DNA of 47,067 nt from Nostoc sp. CHAB 5834 (GCA_020829485.1 JAIVFU010000054.1:1-47067); one strand, 5' to 3'. Positions 32,417 through 42,092 are shown, counted from the first letter of the stretch. The notes: generated from the letters alone by a model not told the origin. A program made the numbers and translations.

Positions 32417-34057
32417 ATGATTTTTATGTCACAAAATAAAATTGAGAATATGGTAGGGCAAAAAGCAGAGCTAGACAATTACATTGGACAGCTCTTAAAT
32501 AATCGCTATTTAATCAGAGATTTGATTGGCAAAGGGGGGATGAGTAGAGTTTATTTAGCAGAAGATACTGCTAAAGGTAGTATGCCGATCGCAGTCAAAG
32601 TTTTATCATTTAATTTGGCTAACCAGCACATGTCCCAACGCTTTGCCAGGGAGATTTTTATTGGCGCTCAATTAGGCCGTAAAAGTAAACATATTGTTCG
32701 GGTTTTAAGTTATGGCGTTACTGATGATAAAACTCCATTTTATGTAATGGAATACCTGCAAGGAAAAAATCTCAAACAAATTATTAAAAATCAGCCCTTA
32801 ACAATATCAAAGTTTTTAGAGATTTGTAATCAAATTTGTTTAGGCTTAAAATGTGCCCACCAAGGTATCAGCCTCAAAGGAGAGATTTATCCTATTGTTC
32901 ATAGAGATATAAAACCAGAAAATATATTCATTACTGAAGATAGTAAACAAGAAGAAATTGTCAAAATACTAGATTTTGGTATTGCCAAGTTTTTAACAGA
33001 GCGAAGTGGAATGACTCTGACAGATTCTTTTATTGGCAGTTTACCTTACTGTTCTCCAGAACACATGGAAGGGCGCAAATTGCTAGATGTCCGCTCTGAT
33101 ATTTACAGTTTGGGAGTACTAATGTTTGAGATGCTGACAGGAAAGCATCCATTTCAGACAAAAAGTAACTCCTTTGGTACTTGGTATCAAGCGCATCGCT
33201 TTCAAATTCCACCTACCCTTGAGGAAGTGAACCCGCAAGTCAAAATTCCGCAGGCGTTAGAAAAAATAGTGATGAGTTGTTTAGCTAAAGAAGTAAGCGA
33301 TCGCCCTCAAAATATTAACCAAATATTAGAAGATATAGAAAAAGTTAATGCTCAGATTAATGATGATATTTCTGGCAACAACAGTGACAGTATTAAACTT
33401 TCATGTCCGGTTCAATTAGTACCTGCAACTTTATTATCAGAAAAAGAGTGTTTGCAGAAGAATTGGCCTAAAAATAAACCAATTGCCCCAATTGGATTTC
33501 CCCATTTACTACAAACGACTGAAAGAGCTATACCAACTTTTTGGGCAATGTTACCCAAACAAGAGATTACAAAATTTTTGGATAAAATACATGGTACTGA
33601 ATTTATTAGTCAAATGAATGTTTACCCGATGCTATTGTGGGTAACAGTACTATACGACACCCAACCTTCTATGGCTAAGTGGCTACCTTATTTTCTGGAT
33701 TTGAAAGATAATAAAAGCCAGAAAATAGCACGTAGTTTAGCAGAAGTAGGTTACTATCATCTATTATTTTTTGCCATAGAAGATCCAACTCAATGCTCTC
33801 ATGTAACAACTTTAAGTCTTACGGCTAAACAGCGCCAGCAACTTATAGATTGCTTAGACATGAGTCAACATTCAAATGAATTAATACTGTCTAATCAAGT
33901 CAAAGATATTCTAAAAACAGATTATGAAAAGCTAAAATTAGACATCTTACGAAAATTAGCCATAGAGCAAAAAGCTGAGACAGAAGGTTTAAAAAATTGG
34001 ATGGATAAATTTTTTGAAATTTTTTTTAAACCTTTTATCACGTTCTTGAAAGTCTGA
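32417..34057 (+). CDS. Hanks-type Ser/Thr kinase with unnamed C-terminal domain, paralogue 1
   Basis: The protein has 546 residues from ATG 32417; ATG 32426 is an alternative. The kinase domain (about 30-310) has the Gly loop IGKGGMSRVYLAED, Lys61 in AVKVL, HRDIKPENI with catalytic Asp164 region, DFGIAKF (186-192) and SPEHMEG in the activation segment. Residues 370-546 form a second soluble domain that contains YPMLLWVTVLY and KWLPYFLDL and is shared only with the kinase immediately downstream. No transmembrane helix or PASTA domain exists, so this is a cytoplasmic kinase. Substrates are unknown. Confidence 0.92.
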   Translation: MIFMSQNKIENMVGQKAELDNYIGQLLNNRYLIRDLIGKGGMSRVYLAEDTAKGSMPIAVKVLSFNLANQHMSQRFAREIFIGAQLGRKSKHIVRVLSYGVTDDKTPFYVMEYLQGKNLKQIIKNQPLTISKFLEICNQICLGLKCAHQGISLKGEIYPIVHRDIKPENIFITEDSKQEEIVKILDFGIAKFLTERSGMTLTDSFIGSLPYCSPEHMEGRKLLDVRSDIYSLGVLMFEMLTGKHPFQTKSNSFGTWYQAHRFQIPPTLEEVNPQVKIPQALEKIVMSCLAKEVSDRPQNINQILEDIEKVNAQINDDISGNNSDSIKLSCPVQLVPATLLSEKECLQKNWPKNKPIAPIGFPHLLQTTERAIPTFWAMLPKQEITKFLDKIHGTEFISQMNVYPMLLWVTVLYDTQPSMAKWLPYFLDLKDNKSQKIARSLAEVGYYHLLFFAIEDPTQCSHVTTLSLTAKQRQQLIDCLDMSQHSNELILSNQVKDILKTDYEKLKLDILRKLAIEQKAETEGLKNWMDKFFEIFFKPFITFLKV

Positions 34058-34141
34058 TATCAAAATGCTTACTCCCATTATCTAATAATATTTTTATGTG
34101 TGTATTGCTAACTTTAAATAGACTCAGCAGAGGTAAACAAA

Positions 34142-35665
34142 GTGAATCAGAGCTTATTTACATCTCCAAGTAGTCCGGGCTTGCTTGCCAATCGTTATCA
34201 ACTCAAGCAATTAATTGGTAGCGGTGGTATGGGTGAAGTTTTTTTAGCAAATGATATTTTGTTAGGAGGCACACCAGTTGCTATCAAGTTTTTGACTCAA
34301 ACTGTTGTCGATAAGAAGATGGAACAAGACTTTGCTCGTGAAGCTTTAATGAGTGCAGCTTTGAGTCAAAAAAGTTTACATATAGTGCGGGCGTATGATT
34401 ATGGTGTGAATGAAAAAGGAAAACCATACTATGTTATGGAATATCTATGTGGGAAGAGTTTAAAGGATTTAATTCCGCTACCACTGCCCATGTTTTTGAC
34501 TCTCTCCCGCCAAATTTGTTTGGGCTTACAGTGTGCCCATCAAGGCATTAACATTGATGGCAAAATTTGTCCGTTAGTTCATAGAGATATCAAACCCGCC
34601 AATATATTAGTTATTCCCGATCCGATATTGGGTCAGTTAGTTAAAATTCTCGATTTTGGTATTGCTAGATTTTTGAATTATACATCAACAGTTAGTACAA
34701 GTAGGGGATTTAATGGCACTTTACCCTACTGTTCACCAGAACAGCTAGATGGGGAAAAATTAGATAGTCGCTCTGATATTTATAGCCTGGGTGTAATGAT
34801 GTTTGAAATGCTCACAGGCAAAAAACCCTGGCAACCAGAAACTGATTACTTTGGTGCTTGGTATAAAGCACATCACTTTGAACAACCAAAAGCGATCGCA
34901 GATATTAAACCTACTCTTAAAATACCTCAAAAACTAAATAATTTAATCATGTCTTGTCTGGCGAAAAAATCTTGCGATCGCCCTCAAAATATCGCTCAAA
35001 TTTTGCAAGTTTTAAACAGTTTTGAAGAGTCTCATTGCCCCAGTATACCCACAACTTTAACCTCTAGCTCCATCCTTAGCCGTCCTTTAGATTCAGATTT
35101 ACCAATTACAGTAGAACAAAGCTGTCGGAAACTTTTGTGGCCTCAAAATAAACCAATTCAAGAAATTGTTTTTCCCCAGCTTCTAGACACCGTACAGGGA
35201 TCTATGACAGCGCTATGGTTGATGTTGGCTAAAGAAGAAATCAAAAATTATGCCCTTTCTACCCGTTATAACCAGTTTATCTTCATGACATCCCCTCACC
35301 CAATGCTGTTGTGGGTGACTGTACTCTACAATCGGCAGTTAGCTCCTAAGTGGCTACCTTGCTACTTAGATATGCAAAATCCCCAAAATCTTCGGTTGGT
35401 AAGTTTGCTGGCTGAAAATGAACACTATCCTTTGATTTTCTTTACTCTGGAAGCACCACATTCTTGCACCAACGTTCTCAGCAGTCGCATTGAGCCAACT
35501 CAGCGACAAATGTTGAAAAACTGGGCACAACAAATTCATAGTCTACCACCCGCTTCTCAACCCGACTTGAGCAAACAGCTATTAAAGCAGCAGTATAAAC
35601 AAATGCAATCCCGGATATTGCAGCATCTGGAATCACAGCCACAGGTTGTATTATCAGGGTTTTAA
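34142..35665 (+). CDS. Hanks-type Ser/Thr kinase with unnamed C-terminal domain, paralogue 2
   Basis: From GTG 34142 (GAGG about eight bases upstream) the protein has 507 residues. Kinase motifs are IGSGGMGEVFLAND, Lys49 in VAIKF, VHRDIKPANIL with HRD at 147-149, DFGIARF at 171-177 and SPEQLDG. Residues about 340-507 repeat the second domain of the preceding kinase (HPMLLWVTVLY, KWLPCYLDM, QRQMLKNW). The genes lie 84 bp apart in the same orientation, so tandem duplication and possible cotranscription are likely. Both copies keep all catalytic residues. Confidence 0.92.
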   Translation: MNQSLFTSPSSPGLLANRYQLKQLIGSGGMGEVFLANDILLGGTPVAIKFLTQTVVDKKMEQDFAREALMSAALSQKSLHIVRAYDYGVNEKGKPYYVMEYLCGKSLKDLIPLPLPMFLTLSRQICLGLQCAHQGINIDGKICPLVHRDIKPANILVIPDPILGQLVKILDFGIARFLNYTSTVSTSRGFNGTLPYCSPEQLDGEKLDSRSDIYSLGVMMFEMLTGKKPWQPETDYFGAWYKAHHFEQPKAIADIKPTLKIPQKLNNLIMSCLAKKSCDRPQNIAQILQVLNSFEESHCPSIPTTLTSSSILSRPLDSDLPITVEQSCRKLLWPQNKPIQEIVFPQLLDTVQGSMTALWLMLAKEEIKNYALSTRYNQFIFMTSPHPMLLWVTVLYNRQLAPKWLPCYLDMQNPQNLRLVSLLAENEHYPLIFFTLEAPHSCTNVLSSRIEPTQRQMLKNWAQQIHSLPPASQPDLSKQLLKQQYKQMQSRILQHLESQPQVVLSGF

Positions 35666-35775
35666 CGAAAAATCCGCACTTTGGAGAGACGGGACAAAAA
35701 AAATTCCTAATTTCCCACTTCAAAACACTTGACAAGTAGAAAAAAAATAGTGATAATAGCAAAGTTGCCAAACAA

Positions 35776-35849
35776 GGGACTGTAGTTCAATTGGTTAGAG
35801 CACCGCCCTGTCACGGCGGAAGTTGCGGGTTCGAGCCCCGTCAGTCCCG
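35776..35849 (+). tRNA. tRNA-Asp (GTC)
   Basis: The acceptor stem GGGACTG pairs with CAGTCCC and is followed by discriminator G. The D arm contains AGTTCAATTGGTTAGAGC, the anticodon stem CCGCC/GGCGG encloses CTGTCAC with anticodon GTC, and the T arm is GCGGG/CCCGT around TTCGAGC. CCA is not encoded. All four stems form, giving a 74-nt tRNA for aspartate. It precedes gltX on the same strand. Confidence 0.96.
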
Positions 35850-35982
35850 TTCTAAATTTATGAGTAGTAAATCACTGAAGTTCAGTGATTTTGGATTTTG
35901 AATTCCCCGAAGCAATTGACTCAGAATTCAGGGTTTGAATATAAGCTACATTTATCATGCTTTGCGAAAGAGAGAATTAACT

Positions 35983-37428
35983 GTGACTGTCAGAGTCCGA
36001 ATTGCGCCGAGTCCAACCGGAAATTTACATATTGGTACAGCTAGAACGGCTGTATTTAACTGGTTATTTGCCCGCCACCACGACGGGAAATTTATCCTGC
36101 GAATAGAAGACACAGATTTAGAGCGATCGCGTCCAGAATATACCGACAATATTCTTGAAGGATTGAGTTGGCTAGGAATGAACTGGGATGAAGGGCCATT
36201 TTTCCAATCTCAGCGCCTGGATATTTATAAAGAAGCAGTGCAAAAACTGCTAGATCAAGGATTAGCCTATCGCTGCTACACCACTTCTGAAGAACTAGAA
36301 ACTCTCAGAGAAACCCAAAAAGCTAGAAACGAAGCTCCTCGTTATGACAACCGTCACCGCAATCTCACGCCAGAACAACGCGCCGCATTTGAAGCAGAAG
36401 GTCGCTCCTCTGTGATTCGGTTCAAAATCGAAGATGGTCGAGAAATTGTCTGGAACGACCTAGTAAGGGGAAAAATGTCTTGGCGAGGTAGCGATTTAGG
36501 TGGTGATATGGTCATCGCCCGCGCCTCAGAAGAAGGAAGCGGTCAACCTTTATACAACTTTGTAGTTGTAGTGGATGACATCGATATGCAAATCACCCAT
36601 GTCATCCGGGGAGAAGACCACATCGCCAATACCGCCAAGCAAATTTTACTGTATGAAGCAATGGGTGCAAAAATTCCAGAGTTCTCTCATACACCGCTAA
36701 TTTTGAACATGGAAGGGCGCAAGCTTTCTAAGCGGGATGGTGTCACTTCCATTTCTGACTTTCAGCAAATGGGCTTTATTGCTGAAGGCTTGGTAAATTA
36801 CATGACATTGCTGGGTTGGTCGCCACCAGATTCGACGCAAGAAATATTTACCTTAGAAGAAGCAGCAAAAGAATTTGGTTTTGAGCGTGTAAATAAAGCA
36901 GGTGCAAAGTTTGACTGGGATAAGCTGGATTGGTTAAACAGTCAGTATATCCACAAAACGCCAGTAGATAAACTCACAGATTTACTCATACCCTATTGGC
37001 AAGCGGCTGGGTATAAATTTGATGATGGGAGAGAACGCCCCTGGTTAGAACAGCTAGTAACTTTAATTAGCCAGAGTTTGACTCGTTTAGTAGATGCAGT
37101 ACCTCAAAGCCAACTGTTTTTTACTGACACAGTTGAATTTAGCGAGGAAGGTAGTACACAACTGAAGCAAGAAGGTTCTACTGCTGTTCTTGAGGGGATT
37201 GTCACAGCTTTAGAAAATCAGCCGCAACTCTCAGAAGCCGCCGCCCAAGACATTATTAAACAAGTGGTGAAAGAGCAAAAAGTCAAAAAAGGCTTAGTAA
37301 TGCGATCGCTCAGAGCAGCCTTAACTGGAGATGTTCATGGCCCCGACCTAATACAATCTTGGTTACTACTAAATCAGATTGGTTTAGATAAGTCACGCTT
37401 GAGCAGGGCAATAACAGAAGCTAATTAG
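35983..37428 (+). CDS. gltX: Glutamyl-tRNA synthetase
   Basis: From GTG 35983 the protein has 481 residues, starting [20 protein letters not shown], the normal GltX N-terminus; the TTG at 35935 would add 16 unrelated residues. The class I signatures are [11 protein letters not shown] (residues 9-19) and KLSKR (247-251), with the intervening acceptor-binding domain (TRRIxP-like region around [10 protein letters not shown]) and a C-terminal anticodon-binding cage. It charges tRNA-Glu and, in cyanobacteria, normally tRNA-Gln too, and glutamyl-tRNA also feeds tetrapyrrole synthesis. A GAGAG motif lies upstream. The location just after tRNA-Asp is probably incidental. Confidence 0.97.
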   Translation: MTVRVRIAPSPTGNLHIGTARTAVFNWLFARHHDGKFILRIEDTDLERSRPEYTDNILEGLSWLGMNWDEGPFFQSQRLDIYKEAVQKLLDQGLAYRCYTTSEELETLRETQKARNEAPRYDNRHRNLTPEQRAAFEAEGRSSVIRFKIEDGREIVWNDLVRGKMSWRGSDLGGDMVIARASEEGSGQPLYNFVVVVDDIDMQITHVIRGEDHIANTAKQILLYEAMGAKIPEFSHTPLILNMEGRKLSKRDGVTSISDFQQMGFIAEGLVNYMTLLGWSPPDSTQEIFTLEEAAKEFGFERVNKAGAKFDWDKLDWLNSQYIHKTPVDKLTDLLIPYWQAAGYKFDDGRERPWLEQLVTLISQSLTRLVDAVPQSQLFFTDTVEFSEEGSTQLKQEGSTAVLEGIVTALENQPQLSEAAAQDIIKQVVKEQKVKKGLVMRSLRAALTGDVHGPDLIQSWLLLNQIGLDKSRLSRAITEAN

Positions 37429-37465
37429 CGATTACACCAATTTTTAGATGGATCTGGGAGTGGAA

Positions 37466-37491
37466 AGAGACACGATTAATTGCGTCTGTAC
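37466..37491. repeat. AGACACGATTAATTGCGTCT palindrome, copy 2
   Basis: This 20-bp near-palindrome lies 38 bp after the gltX stop codon and matches copies at 12748 and 45217. Confidence 0.65.
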
Positions 37492-37641
37492 AGAGTGGTG
37501 AGTGAGGGATTATAAGAATTCTTCCCCCATTCCCCATTCCCCAATTTCAAATCTAAAATAGGTAGTCAATTCTCCTCACGTTGGGAACTTGGTGTGTAAA
37601 ATTCATGTCTTCAAAAACACTTAGAAGCGAACCTAATTACA

Positions 37642-38136
37642 ATGCCAACAAAAGCGCTCAATAGAGGGATGAGATTATCGTTGATAATAGTTACGCTGTT
37701 CATCACATCGGCAGTTAATGCTGGCGTTGATGCTCAGGAAGCGCCAACGATATTTGGAGATGTCACCATTGGGCCTCAGTTTTCCCCAGACCCCCTGACA
37801 GTTCGCGGGATGAGTGGTGGTTCAATGTCTGGCAGTCAAGTAGGTGCCAGAAGTGAAACAGCCACTGGCCCTTGCACCGGATTTGTTGATGAAACACCAG
37901 ACCACAAATTAGCGCTAACAAGTAAATTTGACTACCTGAAGCTGCAAGTGCAAAGTCCTGAAGACACCACCATGATTATCAAGGGGCCCGGTGGTACTTG
38001 GTGCAATGACGATTTTGAAGGCAAAAATGCCGGCATGATTGGTGAATGGCTGGCTGGAACTTACGAAATTTGGATTGGTTCCTACGAAAAAGACAAGTAT
38101 CTTCCTTACACTCTAAAAATTACAGAAGTTAAGTAG
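37642..38136 (+). CDS. Exported hypothetical protein
   Basis: The 164-residue product has a signal peptide (MPTKALNRGMRLSLIIVTLF, cleavage near NAGVDAQ) and a small secreted domain containing TGPCTGFVDETPDHKLALTS, KGPGGTWCNDDFEGKNAGMI and GTYEIWIGSYEKDKYLPYTL. The two cysteines could form a disulfide. The beta-rich end resembles prepeptidase C-terminal-like domains, where GxYxIWIGS is a common pattern. No enzymatic motif is seen. It is a single transcription unit between gltX and ftsH. Confidence 0.78.
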   Translation: MPTKALNRGMRLSLIIVTLFITSAVNAGVDAQEAPTIFGDVTIGPQFSPDPLTVRGMSGGSMSGSQVGARSETATGPCTGFVDETPDHKLALTSKFDYLKLQVQSPEDTTMIIKGPGGTWCNDDFEGKNAGMIGEWLAGTYEIWIGSYEKDKYLPYTLKITEVK

Positions 38137-38224
38137 GGAATGGGGCATTTGTCATTTGTCATTGATTAATTGTTCTCCCCTGCTCCCCCTAAATAGATGA
38201 TTGTGAGGGGTTGAAACGACACAA

Positions 38225-38343
38225 GGGACTTCCTAAAAATATCCAACTATTTATTGTGGGGTGGGTGTCTCGCCCGCCCAGTAACCAAAGGCGGGCGAAA
38301 CGCCCACCCTACAAGATTAGATAATTTATTTCTTGGAAGTCCC
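38225..38343. mobile_element. MITE of the GGGACTTCC family, copy A, upstream of ftsH
   Basis: It starts GGGACTTCC and ends GGAAGTCCC. CAA flanks both sides (38222-38224 and 38344-38346), consistent with a 3-bp target duplication. The interior is a hairpin, GTGGGGTGGGTGTCTCGCCC facing GGGCGAAACGCCCACCC. Copy B lies downstream of ftsH at 40648. Confidence 0.78.
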
Positions 38344-38354
38344 CAAGGAGCATT

Positions 38355-38612
38355 GTGGAAAAATTATCCGTGTCTTTGCATCCCGTTGCACTCCCTTTTC
38401 TCGTGCGATTTTGTATTAAAATTAAGTTAACTTTGATTAAGATTCTTGTTGGCATCGCCATAATGCGCCAATCGCTGTATGGCAGTGCATATAAGAGATC
38501 AAATTACACAAAATGGATTTATAAACATCCGTTTAACAGCTTAAAGTGGCAGAGTGATGAACATTCGGTTACTAAGGCTGATGAATTGTATAGGCATCTA
38601 GAGGCAAATTAA
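38355..38612 (+). CDS. Doubtful small ORF preceding ftsH
   Basis: A GTG at 38355 follows AAGGAG (38345-38350) by four bases and opens an 85-residue frame, [20 protein letters not shown], ending [10 protein letters not shown] one base before the ftsH ATG. The C-terminal half is protein-like but the N-terminal half is not, and no family is recognised. The ribosome binding site abuts the right end of the MITE. The sequence may simply be the ftsH leader. Confidence 0.3.
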   Translation: MEKLSVSLHPVALPFLVRFCIKIKLTLIKILVGIAIMRQSLYGSAYKRSNYTKWIYKHPFNSLKWQSDEHSVTKADELYRHLEAN

Positions 38613-38613
38613 A

Positions 38614-40500
38614 ATGAAATTCTCTTGGAAAGTCGTAGTACTCTGGACATTGCCTGCTTTGGTAATTGGTTTTTTCTTCTGGCAAGGGGCTTTTGCAGGC
38701 TCTCCTACCGACATGAGTAAGAATACAGCCAATACCCGCATGACTTATGGTCGCTTTCTAGAATACTTGGATGGCGATCGCGTCACCAGCGTGGATCTGT
38801 ACGAAGGCGGTAGGACAGCAATTATAGAAGCCCGCGATCCAGACATCGAAAATCGTGTCCAAAGGTGGCGGGTAGATTTGCCTATTAACGCTCCTGAGTT
38901 AATTAGCAAGCTCAAAGAAAAAGACATTAGTTTTGATGCTCACCCCATGCGGAATGATGGCGCAATTTGGGGATTGTTGGGCAATCTGATATTTCCAGTT
39001 TTATTGATTACCGGGCTGTTCTTTTTGTTCCGGCGTTCTAGCAACCTCCCTGGCGGGCCAGGTCAAGCGATGAACTTCGGCAAATCCAAGGCGCGTTTCC
39101 AAATGGAGGCGAAAACCGGGGTCAAATTTGACGACGTAGCCGGGATTGAAGAAGCTAAGGAAGAATTGCAAGAAGTTGTCACCTTCCTCAAGCAGCCAGA
39201 AAGATTTACCGCAGTAGGCGCACGGATTCCCAAGGGAGTGCTGTTAGTTGGGCCTCCTGGAACTGGTAAAACTTTACTAGCAAAAGCGATCGCTGGCGAA
39301 GCAGGCGTACCTTTCTTCAGTATTTCCGGTTCGGAATTTGTGGAAATGTTCGTTGGTGTGGGTGCATCCCGCGTCCGCGATTTGTTCAAGAAAGCCAAAG
39401 ACAACGCCCCATGTATCATCTTCATCGATGAAATCGACGCTGTAGGACGGCAACGGGGCGCTGGTATCGGTGGCGGTAACGACGAGAGAGAGCAAACCCT
39501 CAACCAGTTGCTCACCGAAATGGACGGGTTTGAAGGTAATACAGGCATCATTATTATTGCTGCCACCAACCGTCCCGATGTACTAGACTCAGCATTGTTG
39601 CGTCCCGGCCGCTTTGACAGACAAGTAACTGTCGATGCCCCCGATATCAAAGGGCGTTTGGAAATCTTGCAAGTCCATGCGCGGAACAAGAAATTAGATC
39701 CTAGTGTATCTTTGGATGCGATCGCTCGCCGCACTCCTGGATTTACGGGTGCTGATTTAGCCAATTTACTCAACGAAGCAGCAATTCTGACCGCCAGAAG
39801 ACGCAAAGAAGCTATCACCCTCCGCGAAGTTGATGATGCAGTGGATCGGGTAGTCGCTGGGATGGAAGGTACTCCTTTGGTAGACAGCAAAAGCAAGCGC
39901 TTAATTGCATACCACGAAATTGGACACGCTTTAGTTGGGACTTTGTTAAAAGACCATGACCCAGTACAGAAAGTTACCTTGATTCCAAGAGGACAAGCGC
40001 AAGGTTTAACTTGGTTTACTCCCAACGAAGAACAAGGATTAATTTCTCGTTCTCAGTTGAAAGCCAGGATTACTGGTGCTTTGGGCGGTCGCGCTGCTGA
40101 GGAAGTAATTTTTGGGGCTGCGGAAGTCACAACTGGCGCTGGTGGAGACTTGCAGCAGTTGTCGGGAATGGCACGGCAAATGGTGACTCGTTTTGGGATG
40201 TCCGATTTAGGGCCATTGTCGTTGGAAAGCCAGCAGGGTGAAGTGTTCTTGGGTCGTGACTGGACAACCCGATCTGAGTATTCCGAATCTATCGCCTCTC
40301 GCATTGATGGACAAGTGCGAGCGATCGTGGAAGAATGCTACGAAAACGCTAAGAAGATTGTCCGTGACCATCGCACTGTCACCGATCGCTTAGTCGATTT
40401 GCTCATCGAAAAAGAAACCATTGACGGCGAAGAATTCCGCCAGATTGTGGCTGAGTACGCTGAAGTCCCTGAGAAACAGCAGTACGTACCACAACTGTAA
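38614..40500 (+). CDS. ftsH: ATP-dependent zinc metalloprotease FtsH
   Basis: The 628-residue protein has a transmembrane helix at about residues 6-26, a lumenal or periplasmic loop, a second helix at about 122-140, Walker A GPPGTGKT (213-220), Walker B IIFIDEID (268-275), the second region of homology around [19 protein letters not shown] and the zinc site HEIGH (434-438). In cyanobacteria FtsH hexamers degrade photodamaged D1 and other membrane proteins. Cyanobacteria have several paralogues (FtsH1-4) and which one this is cannot be decided here. The GAGG before the start lies within the end of the preceding small ORF. A strong terminator follows. Confidence 0.97.
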   Translation: MKFSWKVVVLWTLPALVIGFFFWQGAFAGSPTDMSKNTANTRMTYGRFLEYLDGDRVTSVDLYEGGRTAIIEARDPDIENRVQRWRVDLPINAPELISKLKEKDISFDAHPMRNDGAIWGLLGNLIFPVLLITGLFFLFRRSSNLPGGPGQAMNFGKSKARFQMEAKTGVKFDDVAGIEEAKEELQEVVTFLKQPERFTAVGARIPKGVLLVGPPGTGKTLLAKAIAGEAGVPFFSISGSEFVEMFVGVGASRVRDLFKKAKDNAPCIIFIDEIDAVGRQRGAGIGGGNDEREQTLNQLLTEMDGFEGNTGIIIIAATNRPDVLDSALLRPGRFDRQVTVDAPDIKGRLEILQVHARNKKLDPSVSLDAIARRTPGFTGADLANLLNEAAILTARRRKEAITLREVDDAVDRVVAGMEGTPLVDSKSKRLIAYHEIGHALVGTLLKDHDPVQKVTLIPRGQAQGLTWFTPNEEQGLISRSQLKARITGALGGRAAEEVIFGAAEVTTGAGGDLQQLSGMARQMVTRFGMSDLGPLSLESQQGEVFLGRDWTTRSEYSESIASRIDGQVRAIVEECYENAKKIVRDHRTVTDRLVDLLIEKETIDGEEFRQIVAEYAEVPEKQQYVPQL

Positions 40501-40560
40501 TAATTAATTATTTTCTGGGCTAATGCCTGGGAATGAGCAAATAAATAAGCAAGAAATCAA

Positions 40561-40592
40561 ATGAGGATGGCACATACCATCCTCATTTTTTT
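40561..40592 (+). terminator. Intrinsic terminator of ftsH
   Basis: ATGAGGATGG and CCATCCTCAT form a 10-bp perfect stem with a CACATA loop, directly followed by a run of T. It lies 60 bp beyond the ftsH stop codon. Confidence 0.85.
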
Positions 40593-40647
40593 AGCTCTAC
40601 TGTAAATGTTTTGCTATTGAAGAAGAATTCTGAATTCTGTTCGATAA

Positions 40648-40770
40648 GGGAACTCCAAGAAATAAATTATCCAATATTGTGGGGTGGGCAACATGAGCGC
40701 CCTATGAACTGGGCGCTCATGTTGCCCACCCCACAGGAGTTAATTGGATATTTTTTTATTTGGAAGTCCC
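40648..40770. mobile_element. MITE of the GGGACTTCC family, copy B, downstream of ftsH
   Basis: It starts GGGAACTCCAAGAAATAAAT and ends TATTTGGAAGTCCC. TAA flanks both sides (40645-40647 and 40771-40773). The centre is a perfect 24-bp stem (40679-40702 with 40711-40734) around an 8-nt loop, beginning GTGGGGTGGGCAACATGAGC. Its layout matches copy A at 38225-38343. Confidence 0.8.
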
Positions 40771-40844
40771 TAAACCAAATAAACATCCGAAACTGGCAAC
40801 ATGGCTATTGTATATAAATATCTACCCAATTTTATTTGCAGAAA

Positions 40845-41390
40845 ATGAATAGCAAAGCTAAATTTTTGACTTTTGGCATCGTAACGCTTGCTTTTTCTTC
40901 TCTAACTGTCGGCACAGTCATAGCACAGACAAAACTGACAAATCAATCAAAATTATTCATCAATGGTATTGGACAAGTTCGAGTTGGGATGACTGTTTCC
41001 CAAGCGGCAAAAGCTGCTACTACTAAGCTAGTTGGCGATGCACCTAATAACAATTGCTACTACGTTAAGCCAGAATGGGAACCTAAGAATCTTGGGTTTA
41101 TGGTGACAGAAGGCCGCATTTCTAGAGTAGATGTGTGGAGAGATGGCAAAATTACTACTTTAAAAGGTGCAAAAATCGGCGACACTGAAGCACGGATCAA
41201 GTCCCTTTATCCAGGACAAATTAAAGTTACGCCTCATAAGTACGTCCAAGGCGGACACTACTTAACATTGATCCCGAAAGACCGTGCTAACCAGAACTAT
41301 CGTGTGGTATTCGAGACTGACGGTAAGCGTGTCACTCAGTTTCGGTCAGGTAAGCTGCCGGAAGTTGAATTTGTTGAAGGCTGTTCTTGA
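40845..41390 (+). CDS. Exported hypothetical protein
   Basis: From ATG 40845 the product has 181 residues (MNSKAKFLTFGIVTLAFSSL) with a clear signal peptide ending near TVIAQ. The mature domain reads GIGQVRVGMTVSQAAKAATT, CYYVKPEWEPKNLGFMVTEG and KIGDTEARIKSLYPGQIKVT, and ends VEFVEGCS. The VRVGMT.xQA segment resembles the small BamE/SmpA-like fold. Two cysteines (in NNNCYY and at the second-last position) could pair. It is a single gene; function unknown. The upstream TTG at 40836 is not needed. Confidence 0.75.
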   Translation: MNSKAKFLTFGIVTLAFSSLTVGTVIAQTKLTNQSKLFINGIGQVRVGMTVSQAAKAATTKLVGDAPNNNCYYVKPEWEPKNLGFMVTEGRISRVDVWRDGKITTLKGAKIGDTEARIKSLYPGQIKVTPHKYVQGGHYLTLIPKDRANQNYRVVFETDGKRVTQFRSGKLPEVEFVEGCS

Positions 41391-41477
41391 TCTGAGATAT
41401 CATCAAACTTACTTTCTTCGCTACACTTTACTCTCAAAATGATACTATGCAGTTAAGCGTGATTGAGGGGTGATAGA

Positions 41478-42089
41478 GTGCCGTACAGCGCCTTTAATCT
41501 TAGCAAAGTCAAAACAGACTTTAAATTAATCTTTGTTGAAAATCAAGATTTATTTGTAGATGTGCAGACAGTTTCACCTAGTGAATACCTAAATTTGATT
41601 TTCTCTGAGCATCTACCATTGGTGACAGCAATAAATACAGAAAAAGCTCGTTCTGAACTAATTATTATGCCTGTTTTAATTGAAGTTAAACGCTTCTTTA
41701 AATACCAAATTAGTATATTTTCTGGTTCAGAGTTTAATGTAGATGCTTCTAAAGGCTTAGAAGGACGCTGTGATTTTATTCTCAGTTGTTCACCAGAACA
41801 ATATGATATTACTAGTCCTGTCGTGACTATTGTGGAAGCTAAAAATGAGAGTATTAAATCTGGTTTAGGACAATGTATTGCAACAATGTTTGCATCTCAA
41901 TTGTTTAACCAGCAACAAGGAAATATTATCAATGAAATTTATGGTGTAGTTACAACAGGAACAGATTGGAAATTTCTCAAACTTTGTGAGAATACCATCT
42001 TTATCGATAAGAACGATTACTTTATTAAAGAAATAGACAAAATCTTAGGAATTCTAACAACGACTCTGATGGCTTGTCCGCAATTTTAG
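41478..42089 (+). CDS. PD-(D/E)XK nuclease-fold-like protein
   Basis: From GTG 41478 the protein has 203 residues, beginning VPYSAFNLSKVKTDF (first residue Met in vivo). Asp99 in GRCDFILS, Glu120-Ala-Lys122 in VEAKN and Gln132 in GLGQCIATM follow the D-x(n)-ExK plus Q pattern of restriction-endonuclease-fold nucleases. No methylase, helicase or specificity domain is adjacent. Similar stand-alone proteins are common in filamentous cyanobacteria. The TTG at 41463 used by a longer frame is inside the GAGGGG ribosome binding region. Nuclease activity is inferred, not certain. Confidence 0.7.
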   Translation: MPYSAFNLSKVKTDFKLIFVENQDLFVDVQTVSPSEYLNLIFSEHLPLVTAINTEKARSELIIMPVLIEVKRFFKYQISIFSGSEFNVDASKGLEGRCDFILSCSPEQYDITSPVVTIVEAKNESIKSGLGQCIATMFASQLFNQQQGNIINEIYGVVTTGTDWKFLKLCENTIFIDKNDYFIKEIDKILGILTTTLMACPQF

Positions 42090-42092
42090 CTT

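Larger units (their letters stand above)
40501..40844. other. ftsH downstream region with terminator and MITE
   Basis: Between ftsH and the next gene (344 bp) lie the ftsH terminator, MITE copy B at 40648-40770, and a 75-bp A+T-rich stretch that should hold the promoter of the exported-protein gene. No coding frame is convincing. Confidence 0.5.

Noticed and set aside
39063..40025. 320-codon open frame on the minus strand opposite ftsH
   Set aside because: It is the antisense shadow of a strongly conserved gene, with Ser/Thr/Arg/Ala-biased composition and no recognisable domain.
40679..40734. Perfect 24-bp hairpin considered as a regulatory RNA or terminator
   Set aside because: It is the central palindrome of a MITE, has no T-run directly after it, and ftsH already has a terminator at 40561.
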